NCBI GenBank assembly: GCA_035540955.1
Contig: DATLFP010000171.1
Location: 1-14,873 of the forward strand
Direction: 5' to 3'
DNA from: DATLFP01 sp035540955
Lineage (GTDB): Bacteria; Actinomycetota; Acidimicrobiia; Acidimicrobiales; CADCSY01
Length of the DNA stretch: 14,873 bases
Made by a program: the position numbers and the translations under genes. Below, piece by piece: positions 1-9,655 of the stretch. Positions within the stretch are counted from its first letter, which is position 1, and each line of letters opens with the position of its first letter. The notes beneath the pieces are model-generated. The model was given only the letters and a program-made list of their open reading frames with translations, ran no database searches and was not told the origin of the DNA.

Positions 1-836
1 CTCTGCTGCTCGGGCACGTACCGCAGCTTCGTCTGCGTACCTTCGAACAGGCCCGCCCCCGTGAGCCCTCCGGCCCCGATCGCCGTCTTCGACTGGGCGA
101 CGTTGTAGCCGGTGCCGGTCGTGTCGCCGCCTGGTGAGACGAAGTTCGTGAACCGCTCCTTCTGGTACTCCTGGATCAGGTCGAGCTGGAACACCGCGAT
201 CAACCCCACGACGCCGACGATCCCAAGGGTCAGGAGGATGCGGGGGCCGGTCCCCGCCACGAGCAGGAGCGCGCCCACCACCGCGATGAAGACCATGGCG
301 GTGCCGACGTCGGGCTGGAGCAGGATCAGCCCGAGGGGCATCGCCACGAGCCCCAGCGCGATCACCACCATGGCGCCGCCGATCCGTCCCGCGGCCCGTT
401 CGAGCACCGCGGCCAGGAGCACGATCACCGCCAGCTTGGTGAACTCGGCGGGCTGGATCTGGAACTGGCCGAAGTCGAACCACGAGCGCGACCCGTTGAC
501 CATCTTGCCCAGCGGCGTCAGCACGGCCACCAGAAGACCGAGGCACAGCACGTAGATGGCCGGGGCGAGGTCGCGGACCCGTCGGTAGTCGATCACCGTC
601 GCCACCGCCATCACCGCCACGCCGACGACGACGAACGCCGCCTGCTTGGCGAGGAACTCGGTCCCGTGGGTCGAGCGAGTCGCCGAGTAGACCATGAGCA
701 CGCCGAGAGCGGCGATGGCCACGGCGGCCGCCACCAGCCCGATGTCGAGGTGCCGCCACGGGGCCGCCGGGTTGCGGCGGAACGATGCCGCGGGGTTCGA
801 CCGGGGCACCGACGACGAAGGGGTGAGCACCGCCAT
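1..836 (-). CDS. rodA: RodA, SEDS-family peptidoglycan glycosyltransferase (N-terminal 278 residues; gene continues past the left edge)
   Basis: RodA polymerises lipid II into glycan strands during lateral wall growth and works with the PBP2 encoded just upstream. I translated the open frame from the ATG at 836. Visible features are a charged N-terminal tail of about 30 residues, multiple hydrophobic segments (about 33-52, 66-82, 92-108, 135-148, 155-173, 180-195, 200-217), the RodA/FtsW motif GSRSWFDFG at 115-123 followed by IQPAEFTKLA, and LQPDVGTAM at 173-181. The fragment ends in RYVPEQQ. In the family this is followed by [ST]DF, so the catalytic Asp should lie about two residues outside the window. 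The start ATG overlaps the mrdA stop by one base (TGATG), which indicates translational coupling. FtsW is the main alternative, but the position beside mreBCD and PBP2 favours RodA. Confidence 0.95.
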   Translation of the reverse strand, partial: MAVLTPSSSVPRSNPAASFRRNPAAPWRHLDIGLVAAAVAIAALGVLMVYSATRSTHGTEFLAKQAAFVVVGVAVMAVATVIDYRRVRDLAPAIYVLCLGLLVAVLTPLGKMVNGSRSWFDFGQFQIQPAEFTKLAVIVLLAAVLERAAGRIGGAMVVIALGLVAMPLGLILLQPDVGTAMVFIAVVGALLLVAGTGPRILLTLGIVGVVGLIAVFQLDLIQEYQKERFTNFVSPGGDTTGTGYNVAQSKTAIGAGGLTGAGLFEGTQTKLRYVPEQQ

Positions 837-2773
837 CAGTCCCCCGGTCCGTTGAGCGGGGCGAAGTCGACGCCCACCTCGGCCTCGAGCCCGGACAGCT
901 GCCCGAAGAGGCGGCGCGCGACGGGGGCCGCCGACGACGCCCCGAATCCGCCCTGCTCCATGACCACGGCGGTGACGTAGCGCACGTCGTAGGCGGGCGC
1001 CATGCCCACGAACAGGGCGGTGTCCTGCCGGGGCGGGGCCTGGGCGGTGCCGGTCTTGCCGGCGACCGGGTACTGGTCGAGCGGGAACCCCCGGAAGGCG
1101 TTGTACGCGGTGCCGGACGGGTCGGCCACGGCGGCGATGAACCCTCCCATCACGACGTCGCGAGCGGCGGGAGGGATCTCGACCTGGGCCGCCACGCGCG
1201 GCGAGATCTCGCGGATCAGCTCGCCGTCGGTCGTCTGCACCCGCAGGGCGATGTTGGGAGCGAACCGGGTGCCGTTGTTGGCATAGGTGGCATAGGCGTT
1301 GGCGAGCTGGATCGGCGTCACGGTGAGCTCGCCCTGGCCGATCGCGTGCGTCACGTTGTCGCCCGTGAACCACCGCCCCTCCGGGAACGCGGTGGGGTGA
1401 TCGGCATGGAGCTGGGCCTTCAGCGCCGGCGTGATCAGCCGCGCCCTCGACTCCGACGGCAGCGGCACGCCCGACTGCGAGCCGAAGCCGAGGAGGGCAC
1501 CGGTGTCCTGGATGGGCGACTCGCCGTACTGCTCGCGCTGGATCCAGAACTGCGCGCCCAGGTTGTAGAAGTAGACGTCGGAGGACACCGCGAGGGCCCG
1601 GCGCATGTCGACCAGGCCGTAGGATCTCGATCCGGCGTTGCGCCTGATGCAGCCTCGACCCGTGCAGTCGCCCGGCAGCGTGTAGGTGCCGGGGTCGTTG
1701 ATCGTGTACGACGGCGGCGCGAGGCCCGTGCGGACGGCGGCGTCGGCCACGACGAGCTTCCACGTCGAGCCGGGCGCATACTGCCCCTGGATGGCGCGGT
1801 TGGTGAACGGCGCCCCGCTGTCCTCGCCGAACAGCAGCTCGGCCTCCGCCTTGGTGATGCCGTCGGCCAGCCCGGGCAGGTCGAAGGTCGGGTTCGACGC
1901 CAGCGCCACGACCGTGCCCTCCTTGGCGTCGAGCACGACGACCGCGCCGGCGTCCGCTTTCAGCAGCTGGGGCCCGTCCTCGAACCGCTGCCGGCGGGCG
2001 GCCTCGAGACCTTGCTGCAGCGCCTCCTCGGCAACCCGCTGCACCCCGATGTCGATCGACAGGACCACGTCGTGGCCCTGGACCGGCGCCCGCCGGTCGA
2101 GGATCCGGATGGGCGTGCCGCGGGCGTCGACCTCGATGACCTGTTCGCCGTCGTCACCCCGGAGATCCGACTCGTAGACCTTCTCGACGCCGGCCTTGCC
2201 GATCACGTCGCCCAGGCGGTACTCCCCAGGGTGGGCGTCCATCTCCTCGCGGTTGACCTCGCCGACGTAGCCGAGGACGTGGGCCGCAAGGTTGCCGTTC
2301 GGGTAGGTGCGCACCGCCACCCGCTTGGCCACCACCGGCGGGAACTCCGACTGCCGCTCCCGCAGGAGCACCATCGTCTCCTCGGGCACGTCCTCGGCCA
2401 CGGGGACCGGCGTGTAGGGGCTCACGCCGCGGTCGTCGTAGCGCCGGCGGAGCTCGTCGTGCGTGGTCCCGAGCACGACCGCGAGACCCGCCAGCAGCTC
2501 GTCGCGCTGCGCGTCGTTCGCCACCTTGGAACGGTCGACGGCCACGACGTTCGACGCCCGGTTGTCGACCAGCACCACGCCGTTGCGATCGAGGATCCGG
2601 CCACGGGGTGCCGGCTCGGGGACGATCCGCACCTGGTTGGCCGCCGCCGCGAGCTTGTACTCCGGCGCGGCGAGGACCTGGAGGAAGTAGAGGCGCGCGA
2701 ACAGCGCCGCGAAGAGGGAGACCGCGACGATGCCGACGATGGCGAGCCGGAGGCGCGGGGTGTCAGCCGTCAT
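836..2773 (-). CDS. mrdA: Penicillin-binding protein 2, elongation-specific class B transpeptidase
   Basis: This is the DD-transpeptidase that cross-links new lateral-wall peptidoglycan in complex with RodA and MreCD. At 645 residues it is of normal class B PBP length. One transmembrane helix spans about residues 8-33. The pedestal/dimerisation domain covers about 50-230 and includes the PRGRILDRNG box at 56-65. The transpeptidase domain follows with S336-T-W-K339 (acylated serine and lysine), S397-S398-D399 (the SxN-equivalent motif, where PBP2 enzymes commonly carry Asp in place of Asn) and K573-T574-G575. All three active-site motifs are intact, so it should be active and beta-lactam-binding. 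The ATG at 2773 lies 21 nt after the mreD stop, with only a weak GGCGG upstream. The stop overlaps the rodA start. Confidence 0.96.
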   Translation of the reverse strand: MTADTPRLRLAIVGIVAVSLFAALFARLYFLQVLAAPEYKLAAAANQVRIVPEPAPRGRILDRNGVVLVDNRASNVVAVDRSKVANDAQRDELLAGLAVVLGTTHDELRRRYDDRGVSPYTPVPVAEDVPEETMVLLRERQSEFPPVVAKRVAVRTYPNGNLAAHVLGYVGEVNREEMDAHPGEYRLGDVIGKAGVEKVYESDLRGDDGEQVIEVDARGTPIRILDRRAPVQGHDVVLSIDIGVQRVAEEALQQGLEAARRQRFEDGPQLLKADAGAVVVLDAKEGTVVALASNPTFDLPGLADGITKAEAELLFGEDSGAPFTNRAIQGQYAPGSTWKLVVADAAVRTGLAPPSYTINDPGTYTLPGDCTGRGCIRRNAGSRSYGLVDMRRALAVSSDVYFYNLGAQFWIQREQYGESPIQDTGALLGFGSQSGVPLPSESRARLITPALKAQLHADHPTAFPEGRWFTGDNVTHAIGQGELTVTPIQLANAYATYANNGTRFAPNIALRVQTTDGELIREISPRVAAQVEIPPAARDVVMGGFIAAVADPSGTAYNAFRGFPLDQYPVAGKTGTAQAPPRQDTALFVGMAPAYDVRYVTAVVMEQGGFGASSAAPVARRLFGQLSGLEAEVGVDFAPLNGPGD

Positions 2774-2794
2774 CCGCCGACCAGTCTGCCGTGG

Positions 2795-3304
2795 TCATCG
2801 AGGAAGGAGGCCGGACGGCGCGGTGTCGGCGACGGCCCATCGCATGAGGCGAACGGCGGGCGGAGCGAGCAGGGCGTGGAAGACCGAGAGCACGCCGGCC
2901 ACCTCGACCACACGCAGGGAGAACAGCTGGTCCTGACCCACGACGATCCCCAGCAGGACGTAGCCGACGACCCCGACCGCCGACGCGACAGCGGCGGTGA
3001 TGGCCGGGATCCACCAGGACGAGTGCAGGACGCCGGTCTGGAAGACGCCCACGCCGTAGCCGACCACGGCGAACACCAGCGCCGAGAGCCCGAACGGCGT
3101 CAGGAGGAAGCAGTCGGCGAGGACACCGCAGGTGAAGCCCACCGCGGCGCCCCGCTCGGGGCCCGCGGCGACCCCGGCCGCGATCGACAGCAGCAGCAGC
3201 ACGTCGGCGGACACGCCGAACACCCGGAGGTTGGGAGCCAGCGCCGTGTGCACGAGCACGGCCGCGAGCAGCACCGGCGGCAGCCGCAACGCCCAGTCGT
3301 TCAC
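2795..3304 (-). CDS. mreD: MreD, rod-shape-determining membrane protein
   Basis: MreD is an integral membrane partner of MreC in the elongasome. Its biochemical role is poorly defined across the family. The 169-residue product is almost entirely hydrophobic, with about five predicted membrane spans (roughly 7-23, 33-50, 54-74, 80-92, 98-122, with a further amphipathic stretch near 133-150), a short charged C-terminus and the usual MreD length. MreD sequences diverge strongly, so the call rests on topology, size and its place between mreC and mrdA. The ATG overlaps the mreC stop in an ATGA arrangement (4 nt), which supports this start and implies translational coupling. Confidence 0.9.
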   Translation of the reverse strand: MNDWALRLPPVLLAAVLVHTALAPNLRVFGVSADVLLLLSIAAGVAAGPERGAAVGFTCGVLADCFLLTPFGLSALVFAVVGYGVGVFQTGVLHSSWWIPAITAAVASAVGVVGYVLLGIVVGQDQLFSLRVVEVAGVLSVFHALLAPPAVRLMRWAVADTAPSGLLPR

Positions 3305-4200
3305 GGCGCCGGCACCTCCTCGCCTTCGGGCGGTTCGACCGGGATCGTCGACGTCGTGGTCGCCCGCACCCGCTCGGGCTGGTGCAGCAGGACCTTGACG
3401 AACCGGAGCCGCGTGAGATCCGCCAGCGGCGCCAACGACACGTCCTGCTGCAGCTCGCCCGGCTGCGAGGTCGCCTCGGTCACCCGGCCGACGGGGATGC
3501 CGGCGGGGAACACGCTGTCGTTGAGCCCGCTCGTCACGGCGAGCTCCCTGGTGCGAACCTCGACGCCGATCTCGACGAAGCCGACCGACAGCAGCCGGTT
3601 GGCGCCCTCGCCCTCGGCGATCGCCAGCTCGTCGCTGCGCGTCAGTCGCACCCCGACCGACGACCCGGGATCGGTGATGAGCTGCACGATCGCCCGGCGG
3701 CTCGAGACCTGCACGATCCGGCCGACGAGCCCGTCGCCGCTGATCACCGCCATGTCGACGTCGACGCCGTCCTCGAGGCCGACATCGAGCTCGATGGTCT
3801 GGGCGAAGTTCGAGACCGGCGCCCCCACGACCCGAGCGGCGACCGACGGGATGTCCCCGATGAAGCTCACGCCGAGCAGGCGGAGCGCCTCGGCCAGCTC
3901 CCGACGGGATGCTTCTCCCTGCAGGGCCTGGCCCTCCAGCTCGTCGATCCGGGCTCGCAGGCGGGCGTTCTCGGCCCGCACGTCGCCGTAGCCGGTGATG
4001 CCGCTGAAGGCGTCACCGACGGGCGAGAAGATGTCGCTCGCGAGATCGCGCACCGGCGCCAGCGCATCCGTGGCGCCGTCGCGGATCGTGTCGATCACAC
4101 CCGAGTCGCCCCGGAAGTCGAGCGTGATCAGCGTGATCGACAGCAGGACGAGGAAGACCAGCGTCACCCGGGAGCGACCGTTGCGTCGCGTGAGCGCCAA
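3301..4200 (-). CDS. mreC: MreC, rod-shape-determining scaffold protein
   Basis: MreC links the cytoplasmic MreB filament to the extracytoplasmic PBP2 domains. The 299-residue protein has a basic N-terminus (RRNGRSR), one membrane anchor at about 12-28, a coiled-coil-like segment at about 73-110 (AENARLRARIDELEG) and the paired beta domains at about 117-275 with typical MreC signatures (ARVVG at 122-126, DGLVGRIVQVS at 156-166, ITDPGSSVGVRL at 175-186). A Pro/Glu-rich tail follows. The start I use is TTG at 4200, because an in-frame TAG (the mreB stop) lies only three codons upstream. No convincing Shine-Dalgarno precedes it, so translation is probably coupled to mreB. A GTG at codon 12 is possible but would cut into the anchor. 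Confidence 0.93.
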   Translation of the reverse strand: MALTRRNGRSRVTLVFLVLLSITLITLDFRGDSGVIDTIRDGATDALAPVRDLASDIFSPVGDAFSGITGYGDVRAENARLRARIDELEGQALQGEASRRELAEALRLLGVSFIGDIPSVAARVVGAPVSNFAQTIELDVGLEDGVDVDMAVISGDGLVGRIVQVSSRRAIVQLITDPGSSVGVRLTRSDELAIAEGEGANRLLSVGFVEIGVEVRTRELAVTSGLNDSVFPAGIPVGRVTEATSQPGELQQDVSLAPLADLTRLRFVKVLLHQPERVRATTTSTIPVEPPEGEEVPAP

Positions 4201-4209
4201 CGCGCTGCG

Positions 4210-5247
<1,038 letters not shown>

Positions 5248-5256
5248 GAGATCGCA

Positions 5257-5262
5257 AGGTTA
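5257..5262 (-). promoter_or_regulatory. Possible -10 box of a near-leaderless mreB promoter
   Basis: On the minus strand the 44-nt ndk-mreB gap contains TAACCT (fits TANNNT) ending 9 nt before the mreB ATG. The gap has no ribosome-binding sequence. I see no good -35 hexamer at 16-18 nt spacing. The call is inference from the motif and the absent Shine-Dalgarno. Confidence 0.35.
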
Positions 5263-5291
5263 CCGGTCGGCCCAACCGGGTGCCCAGGCGC

Positions 5292-5705
5292 CTACGTGGC
5301 GAGGTCGGGGAAGAAGATGCCGATCTCCCGTTCGGCCGAGGCCGCCGAGTCCGAGCCGTGCACGAGGTTCTCGGTGAACTGGGCGCTCAGATCGCCGCGG
5401 ATGGTGCCCGGCGCCGCCTTGGCCGAGTTGGTGGCGCCCATCATCGTGCGGACGATCTCCCAGGTGTCCTCCGGCCCCTCGACGATCATGAGCATCGCCG
5501 GGCCCCGGGTGATGAACGACACGAGGCTGTCGAAGAACGGCTTGCCCTCGTGCTCGGCGTAGTGCCGCTTGGCCGTCTCCTCCGAGATCTGGCGCAGCTC
5601 GGCGGCGACGATGCGCAGGCCGCGCCGCTCGAAGCGGCTGAGGATCTCGCCGACGAGTCCACGCTCGACGGCATCGGGCTTGCAGGCGACGAAGGTGCGG
5701 TCCAC
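5292..5705 (-). CDS. ndk: Nucleoside diphosphate kinase
   Basis: Ndk transfers the gamma-phosphate from ATP to NDPs through a phosphohistidine intermediate and balances nucleotide pools in the cytosol. The 137-residue protein matches the family length. It opens with the characteristic RTFVACKPDAVERGLVGEI (3-21, nucleotide-site Lys9) and carries the active-site motif N113-L-V-H116-G-S-D-S with catalytic His116, followed by the conserved AEREIGIFF near the C-terminus. The start is GTG at 5705, 12 nt after the folC stop. It lies between folC and mreB, a frequent arrangement in actinobacteria. Confidence 0.97.
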   Translation of the reverse strand: MDRTFVACKPDAVERGLVGEILSRFERRGLRIVAAELRQISEETAKRHYAEHEGKPFFDSLVSFITRGPAMLMIVEGPEDTWEIVRTMMGATNSAKAAPGTIRGDLSAQFTENLVHGSDSAASAEREIGIFFPDLAT

Positions 5706-5717
5706 GGTCGGGCGACG

Positions 5718-6998
5718 TTAGTGCACGGCGCGCCGGGCCTCGCCCACGACGTAGAGCGACCCGGCGACGAGCACGAGGTCGTCCTCGGTGGCGACCTTGC
5801 GCGCGAGCTGCACGGCATCGGCGTCGCCGGCGGCCTGCACACCGATCGACTCGGCGGCGGCGACGATCTGGTCGATCGGCACCGCACGCGGGAAGTCGGC
5901 CGCGGTCGCGACGACGAGGCGGGCGCGGCGCGCGTCGAGCGCTTCGAGCATCTCGACCGGGTCGTGACCCCGGTTGGTGCCGAACACGATGATGCGGTCT
6001 CCGGCGATGCTGAAGTCGTCCATGGTGTCGGCCGCGGTGCGGGCGCCGTCGACGTTGTGCGCGCCGTCGAGGATCACGAGCGGCGCGCGGCCGACGATCT
6101 CGAACCGGCCGGGGACCGTCACCGTCCCGAGCGCCTCGCGCACGACGTCGTCGGCGATCGGGCGGTCGAAGAACGCCTCGACGGCCGTGACCGCCATCAC
6201 CGCGTTGTCGGCCTGGTGGGCACCGTGCAGTGCGATGAAGACGTCCTCGTAGCGCGTCGTCGGGGTCCGGAGGTCGGCAGCCCGGCCGCCGATGGCGACG
6301 CGGTTCTCGAGCACGGTGAAGTCGCGCTCGCGCAGCCAGATGCGGGCGGCGGGGGTGCCTTCGAAGATCGGGAGGAGCGCGGGGTCGGTCTCCCCCAGGA
6401 CGAGCGTCGAGCCGGGCTTGACCACGCCCGACTTCTCCCGGGCGATGTCGGCACGGGTCGGCCCGATGATCTCCACGTGGTCGAGGCCGACGTTCGTGAC
6501 GACGGCGACGGCAGCGTCGGCGATGTTCGTGGAGTCCCACCGGCCGCCGAGGCCGACCTCGTTCACCATGGCATCGACGGCGAGGTCGGCAAACCATCCG
6601 AACGCGGCGAGGGTGAGGATGTCGAAGCGGGTCGGGCGCACGCCCGTGTGGAGCTCGAGGGTGGCGATCCGCTCGAGCTGCTCGGCGAACTCGGTGTCGG
6701 TGATCGGCTCGGCGTTGCGCGAGATGCGCTCGTTGATGCGCTCGAGATCGGGGCTGGTGTGCAGGCCCACCGAGAGCCCGTGCGCGCCCAGCAAGGCCGT
6801 GATCATGCGGGCCGTCGACCCCTTGCCGTTGGTGCCGGTGACGTGGATCGACGGCGCCGACGCCTGGGGGTCGCCCATGGCGGCCGCCAAGGCCCGCACC
6901 CGGTCGAGGCTGGGGGCGCCCTCCTTCGTCGGTGACTGCTGCTCGAAGTTGACGTGACCCTCGAGGTACTCGTTCGCTTCCTCGTAGGTCCAGGTCAC
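5718..6998 (-). CDS. folC: Folylpolyglutamate synthase / dihydrofolate synthase (FolC, Mur-ligase superfamily)
   Basis: FolC adds glutamate to dihydropteroate or folates with ATP to make retained, polyglutamylated cofactors. From the GTG at 6998 the protein has 426 residues, normal for the family. It begins with the typical TYEEANEYL helix. The P-loop is G55-T-N-G-K-G-S61, EVGLGGRWDSTN lies at 147-158, His174 is in GLDHVEIIG, the likely carbamylated lysine is K189 in REKSG, PGRFE is at 296-300 and DGAHN at 311-315. The frame stays open upstream to 7295, but that extension is Ser/Arg/Pro-rich, resembles nothing in FolC and overlaps the upstream gene, so I rejected it. A TAGAAC sequence 7 nt before the GTG and the lack of a Shine-Dalgarno leave a leaderless start possible. 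Confidence 0.95.
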   Translation of the reverse strand: MTWTYEEANEYLEGHVNFEQQSPTKEGAPSLDRVRALAAAMGDPQASAPSIHVTGTNGKGSTARMITALLGAHGLSVGLHTSPDLERINERISRNAEPITDTEFAEQLERIATLELHTGVRPTRFDILTLAAFGWFADLAVDAMVNEVGLGGRWDSTNIADAAVAVVTNVGLDHVEIIGPTRADIAREKSGVVKPGSTLVLGETDPALLPIFEGTPAARIWLRERDFTVLENRVAIGGRAADLRTPTTRYEDVFIALHGAHQADNAVMAVTAVEAFFDRPIADDVVREALGTVTVPGRFEIVGRAPLVILDGAHNVDGARTAADTMDDFSIAGDRIIVFGTNRGHDPVEMLEALDARRARLVVATAADFPRAVPIDQIVAAAESIGVQAAGDADAVQLARKVATEDDLVLVAGSLYVVGEARRAVH

Positions 6999-7083
6999 GC
7001 CCGACGTTCTACCCGAGCACCGGCTCGAGATCTGGGAGCACTGAAGCACCAAATGGGTGGTTGCGTACTCCGCGACCCTGGGT

Positions 7084-7608
7084 TCAGACCGCGATGACGG
7101 CGGCCGGCAGGTCGAGGTCGGCCAGCTTCCGCTTGGCCCGCTCCGAGGCGAGGTCGGCGACGGAGCCGGCCCGCTCCCGGGTCGCCGCCGCGGCGGCCTG
7201 CACCTTCGGCATCGCGACGTCCGCGGCGTGCTCGGCCCGCTTGCGGGCCTCCTTGGCCGCGTGCTCGACCTTCGGTCGGGCCACGTCGACGGCATGCTCG
7301 ACCTTCGGTCGGGCCACGTCGGCAGCGTGCTGGATGGCGGGAACCGCCACCTGGAGGCTCGTCTCGGCGAGGTTGCGCAGCTTCGCCATGCCCTTGGCCG
7401 ATCGGGTCATGCGCTTCATCCGGCGCCGATCGCGGGCGGTGAGCAGCAGCCCGACCGCGGCGCCCGCCACGGCGGCCTCACCGGCCGTCTTGGCCACCCT
7501 CGGCGCGATCGCGCCCAGGTCGTCCTCGGTGGTCCGGAGGTCCTGCACCAAGCGGATCCCCCCGCCGACGACGGCGCCGAGGACGATGCCCTTCACGATC
7601 TTGCCCAT
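7084..7608 (-). CDS. Unrecognised alanine-rich protein made of 11-residue helical repeats, glycine-rich N-terminus
   Basis: I do not recognise a named family. The 174-residue product has a small glycine-zipper-like hydrophobic N-terminus (GIVLGAVVGGGIRL, 7-20), a second small hydrophobic stretch (43-57), a basic patch (RDRRRMKRMTRSAKG, 59-73) and then six successive 11-residue units. These start at His94, His105, His116, His127, Ala138 and Ser149, with consensus H-A-A-D-V-A-x-P-K-V-E in the best copies. Such 11-mers form long amphipathic helices in LEA-like or lipid-binding proteins, so membrane-surface association or a stress role is a reasonable guess and no more. The ATG at 7608 follows a G-rich run (GGACGGGGGT) that could act as ribosome-binding site. 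It lies 52 nt after clpX and 85 nt before folC on the same strand. Confidence 0.75.
   Translation of the reverse strand: MGKIVKGIVLGAVVGGGIRLVQDLRTTEDDLGAIAPRVAKTAGEAAVAGAAVGLLLTARDRRRMKRMTRSAKGMAKLRNLAETSLQVAVPAIQHAADVARPKVEHAVDVARPKVEHAAKEARKRAEHAADVAMPKVQAAAAATRERAGSVADLASERAKRKLADLDLPAAVIAV
7262..7321 (-). repeat. Tandem repeat, 33-nt period, within the 11-mer repeat gene
   Basis: Bases 7262-7288 and 7295-7321 are identical over 27 nt with a period of 33 nt (11 codons). They encode the first two, most alike repeat units (residues 94-115). The exact identity at DNA level indicates recent duplication or gene conversion, while the outer units have drifted. Confidence 0.9.
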
Positions 7609-7660
7609 ACCCCCGTCCTACCCCGATGGCGACGGTCCGGCAACCCCGGGGACGGGGACG

Positions 7661-8941
<1,281 letters not shown>

Positions 8942-8986
8942 GCGTCCCCCGCCTCCGAGTCTCTTGGTTCCGACTGTGCCAGGTGC

Positions 8987-9655
8987 CTATGCCGTCGCGA
9001 CGGCGTCGACCGGAGCCGACTCCCGGACGGAGATGACCTCGTCGATGATGCCGTAGTCCTTCGCCTCTTGCGCGGACATGATGAAGTCGCGGTCGGTGTC
9101 CTTGTGGATCCGCTCGATCGTCTGGCCCGTGTGGTAGGCGAGCATCTCCTCGAGCTGCCCGCGCATCCGGTCGATCTCCTTGGCGGCGAGCTCGATGTCG
9201 ACCGCCTGGCCCATGGCCTGCCCGTAGGGCTGGTGCAGGAGGACGCGAGCGCGCGGCAGGGCCAGGCGCTTGCCCTTGGTGCCGGAGGCCAGCAGCACGG
9301 CGGCGGCCGACGCCGCCTGCCCGAAGCAGATGGTGGAGATGTCGGGCTTGATGTACTGCAGGGTGTCGTAGATGGCGAAGAGCGACGTGATGTCGCCGCC
9401 CGGGCTGTTGATGTAGAGGCTGATGTCCTTGTCGGGGTTCTCGGCCTCGAGATGCAGCAGCTGGGCGCACACCAGGTTGGCGATCGTGTCGTCGATCGGG
9501 GTCCCCAGGAAGATGATCGAGTCCTTCAGCAGCCGGCTGTAGAGATCGAAGGCGCGCTCACCCCGGTTCGTCTGCTCGACGACGGTGGGGACGAGGTAGT
9601 TGAAGGCACGCAGGCGGTCGTCCCCCCCGGCCAGCACCTCGATGGGGTGAGTCAT
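8987..9655 (-). CDS. clpP: ClpP, serine peptidase subunit of the Clp protease
   Basis: ClpP forms the tetradecameric proteolytic chamber that partners ClpX. The 222-residue protein has the catalytic triad Ser116 (GQAAS), His141 (VLLHQPYG) and Asp190 (DTDRDF), plus the conserved YINSPGGDI at 81-89 and AYHTGQTIERI at 173-183. Residues before about 20 are probably a propeptide. Its ATG overlaps the trigger-factor stop by 4 nt (ATGA), which fixes the start and implies coupling. The serine loop reads GQAASAAAVLL where many ClpPs have GxAASMG; this conservative change does not suggest loss of activity. Actinobacteria often carry two adjacent clpP genes here, but this locus has one. Confidence 0.97.
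   Translation of the reverse strand: MTHPIEVLAGGDDRLRAFNYLVPTVVEQTNRGERAFDLYSRLLKDSIIFLGTPIDDTIANLVCAQLLHLEAENPDKDISLYINSPGGDITSLFAIYDTLQYIKPDISTICFGQAASAAAVLLASGTKGKRLALPRARVLLHQPYGQAMGQAVDIELAAKEIDRMRGQLEEMLAYHTGQTIERIHKDTDRDFIMSAQEAKDYGIIDEVISVRESAPVDAVATA

Noticed and set aside
1346..3991. Very long plus-strand open frame of 881 codons
   Set aside because: It lies antisense to mrdA, mreD and mreC and is Arg/Asp/His-rich with no domain. It is a typical antisense artefact of high-GC codon use.
5280..6935. Plus-strand open frame of 551 codons and the overlapping minus-strand frame 5260-6597
   Set aside because: Both overlap ndk and folC, which carry intact catalytic motifs. Neither frame shows any family signature.
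6999..7295. 99-residue N-terminal extension of FolC
   Set aside because: It is Ser/Arg/Pro-rich, overlaps the upstream gene in another frame, and the FolC-type sequence begins right at the GTG at 6998.
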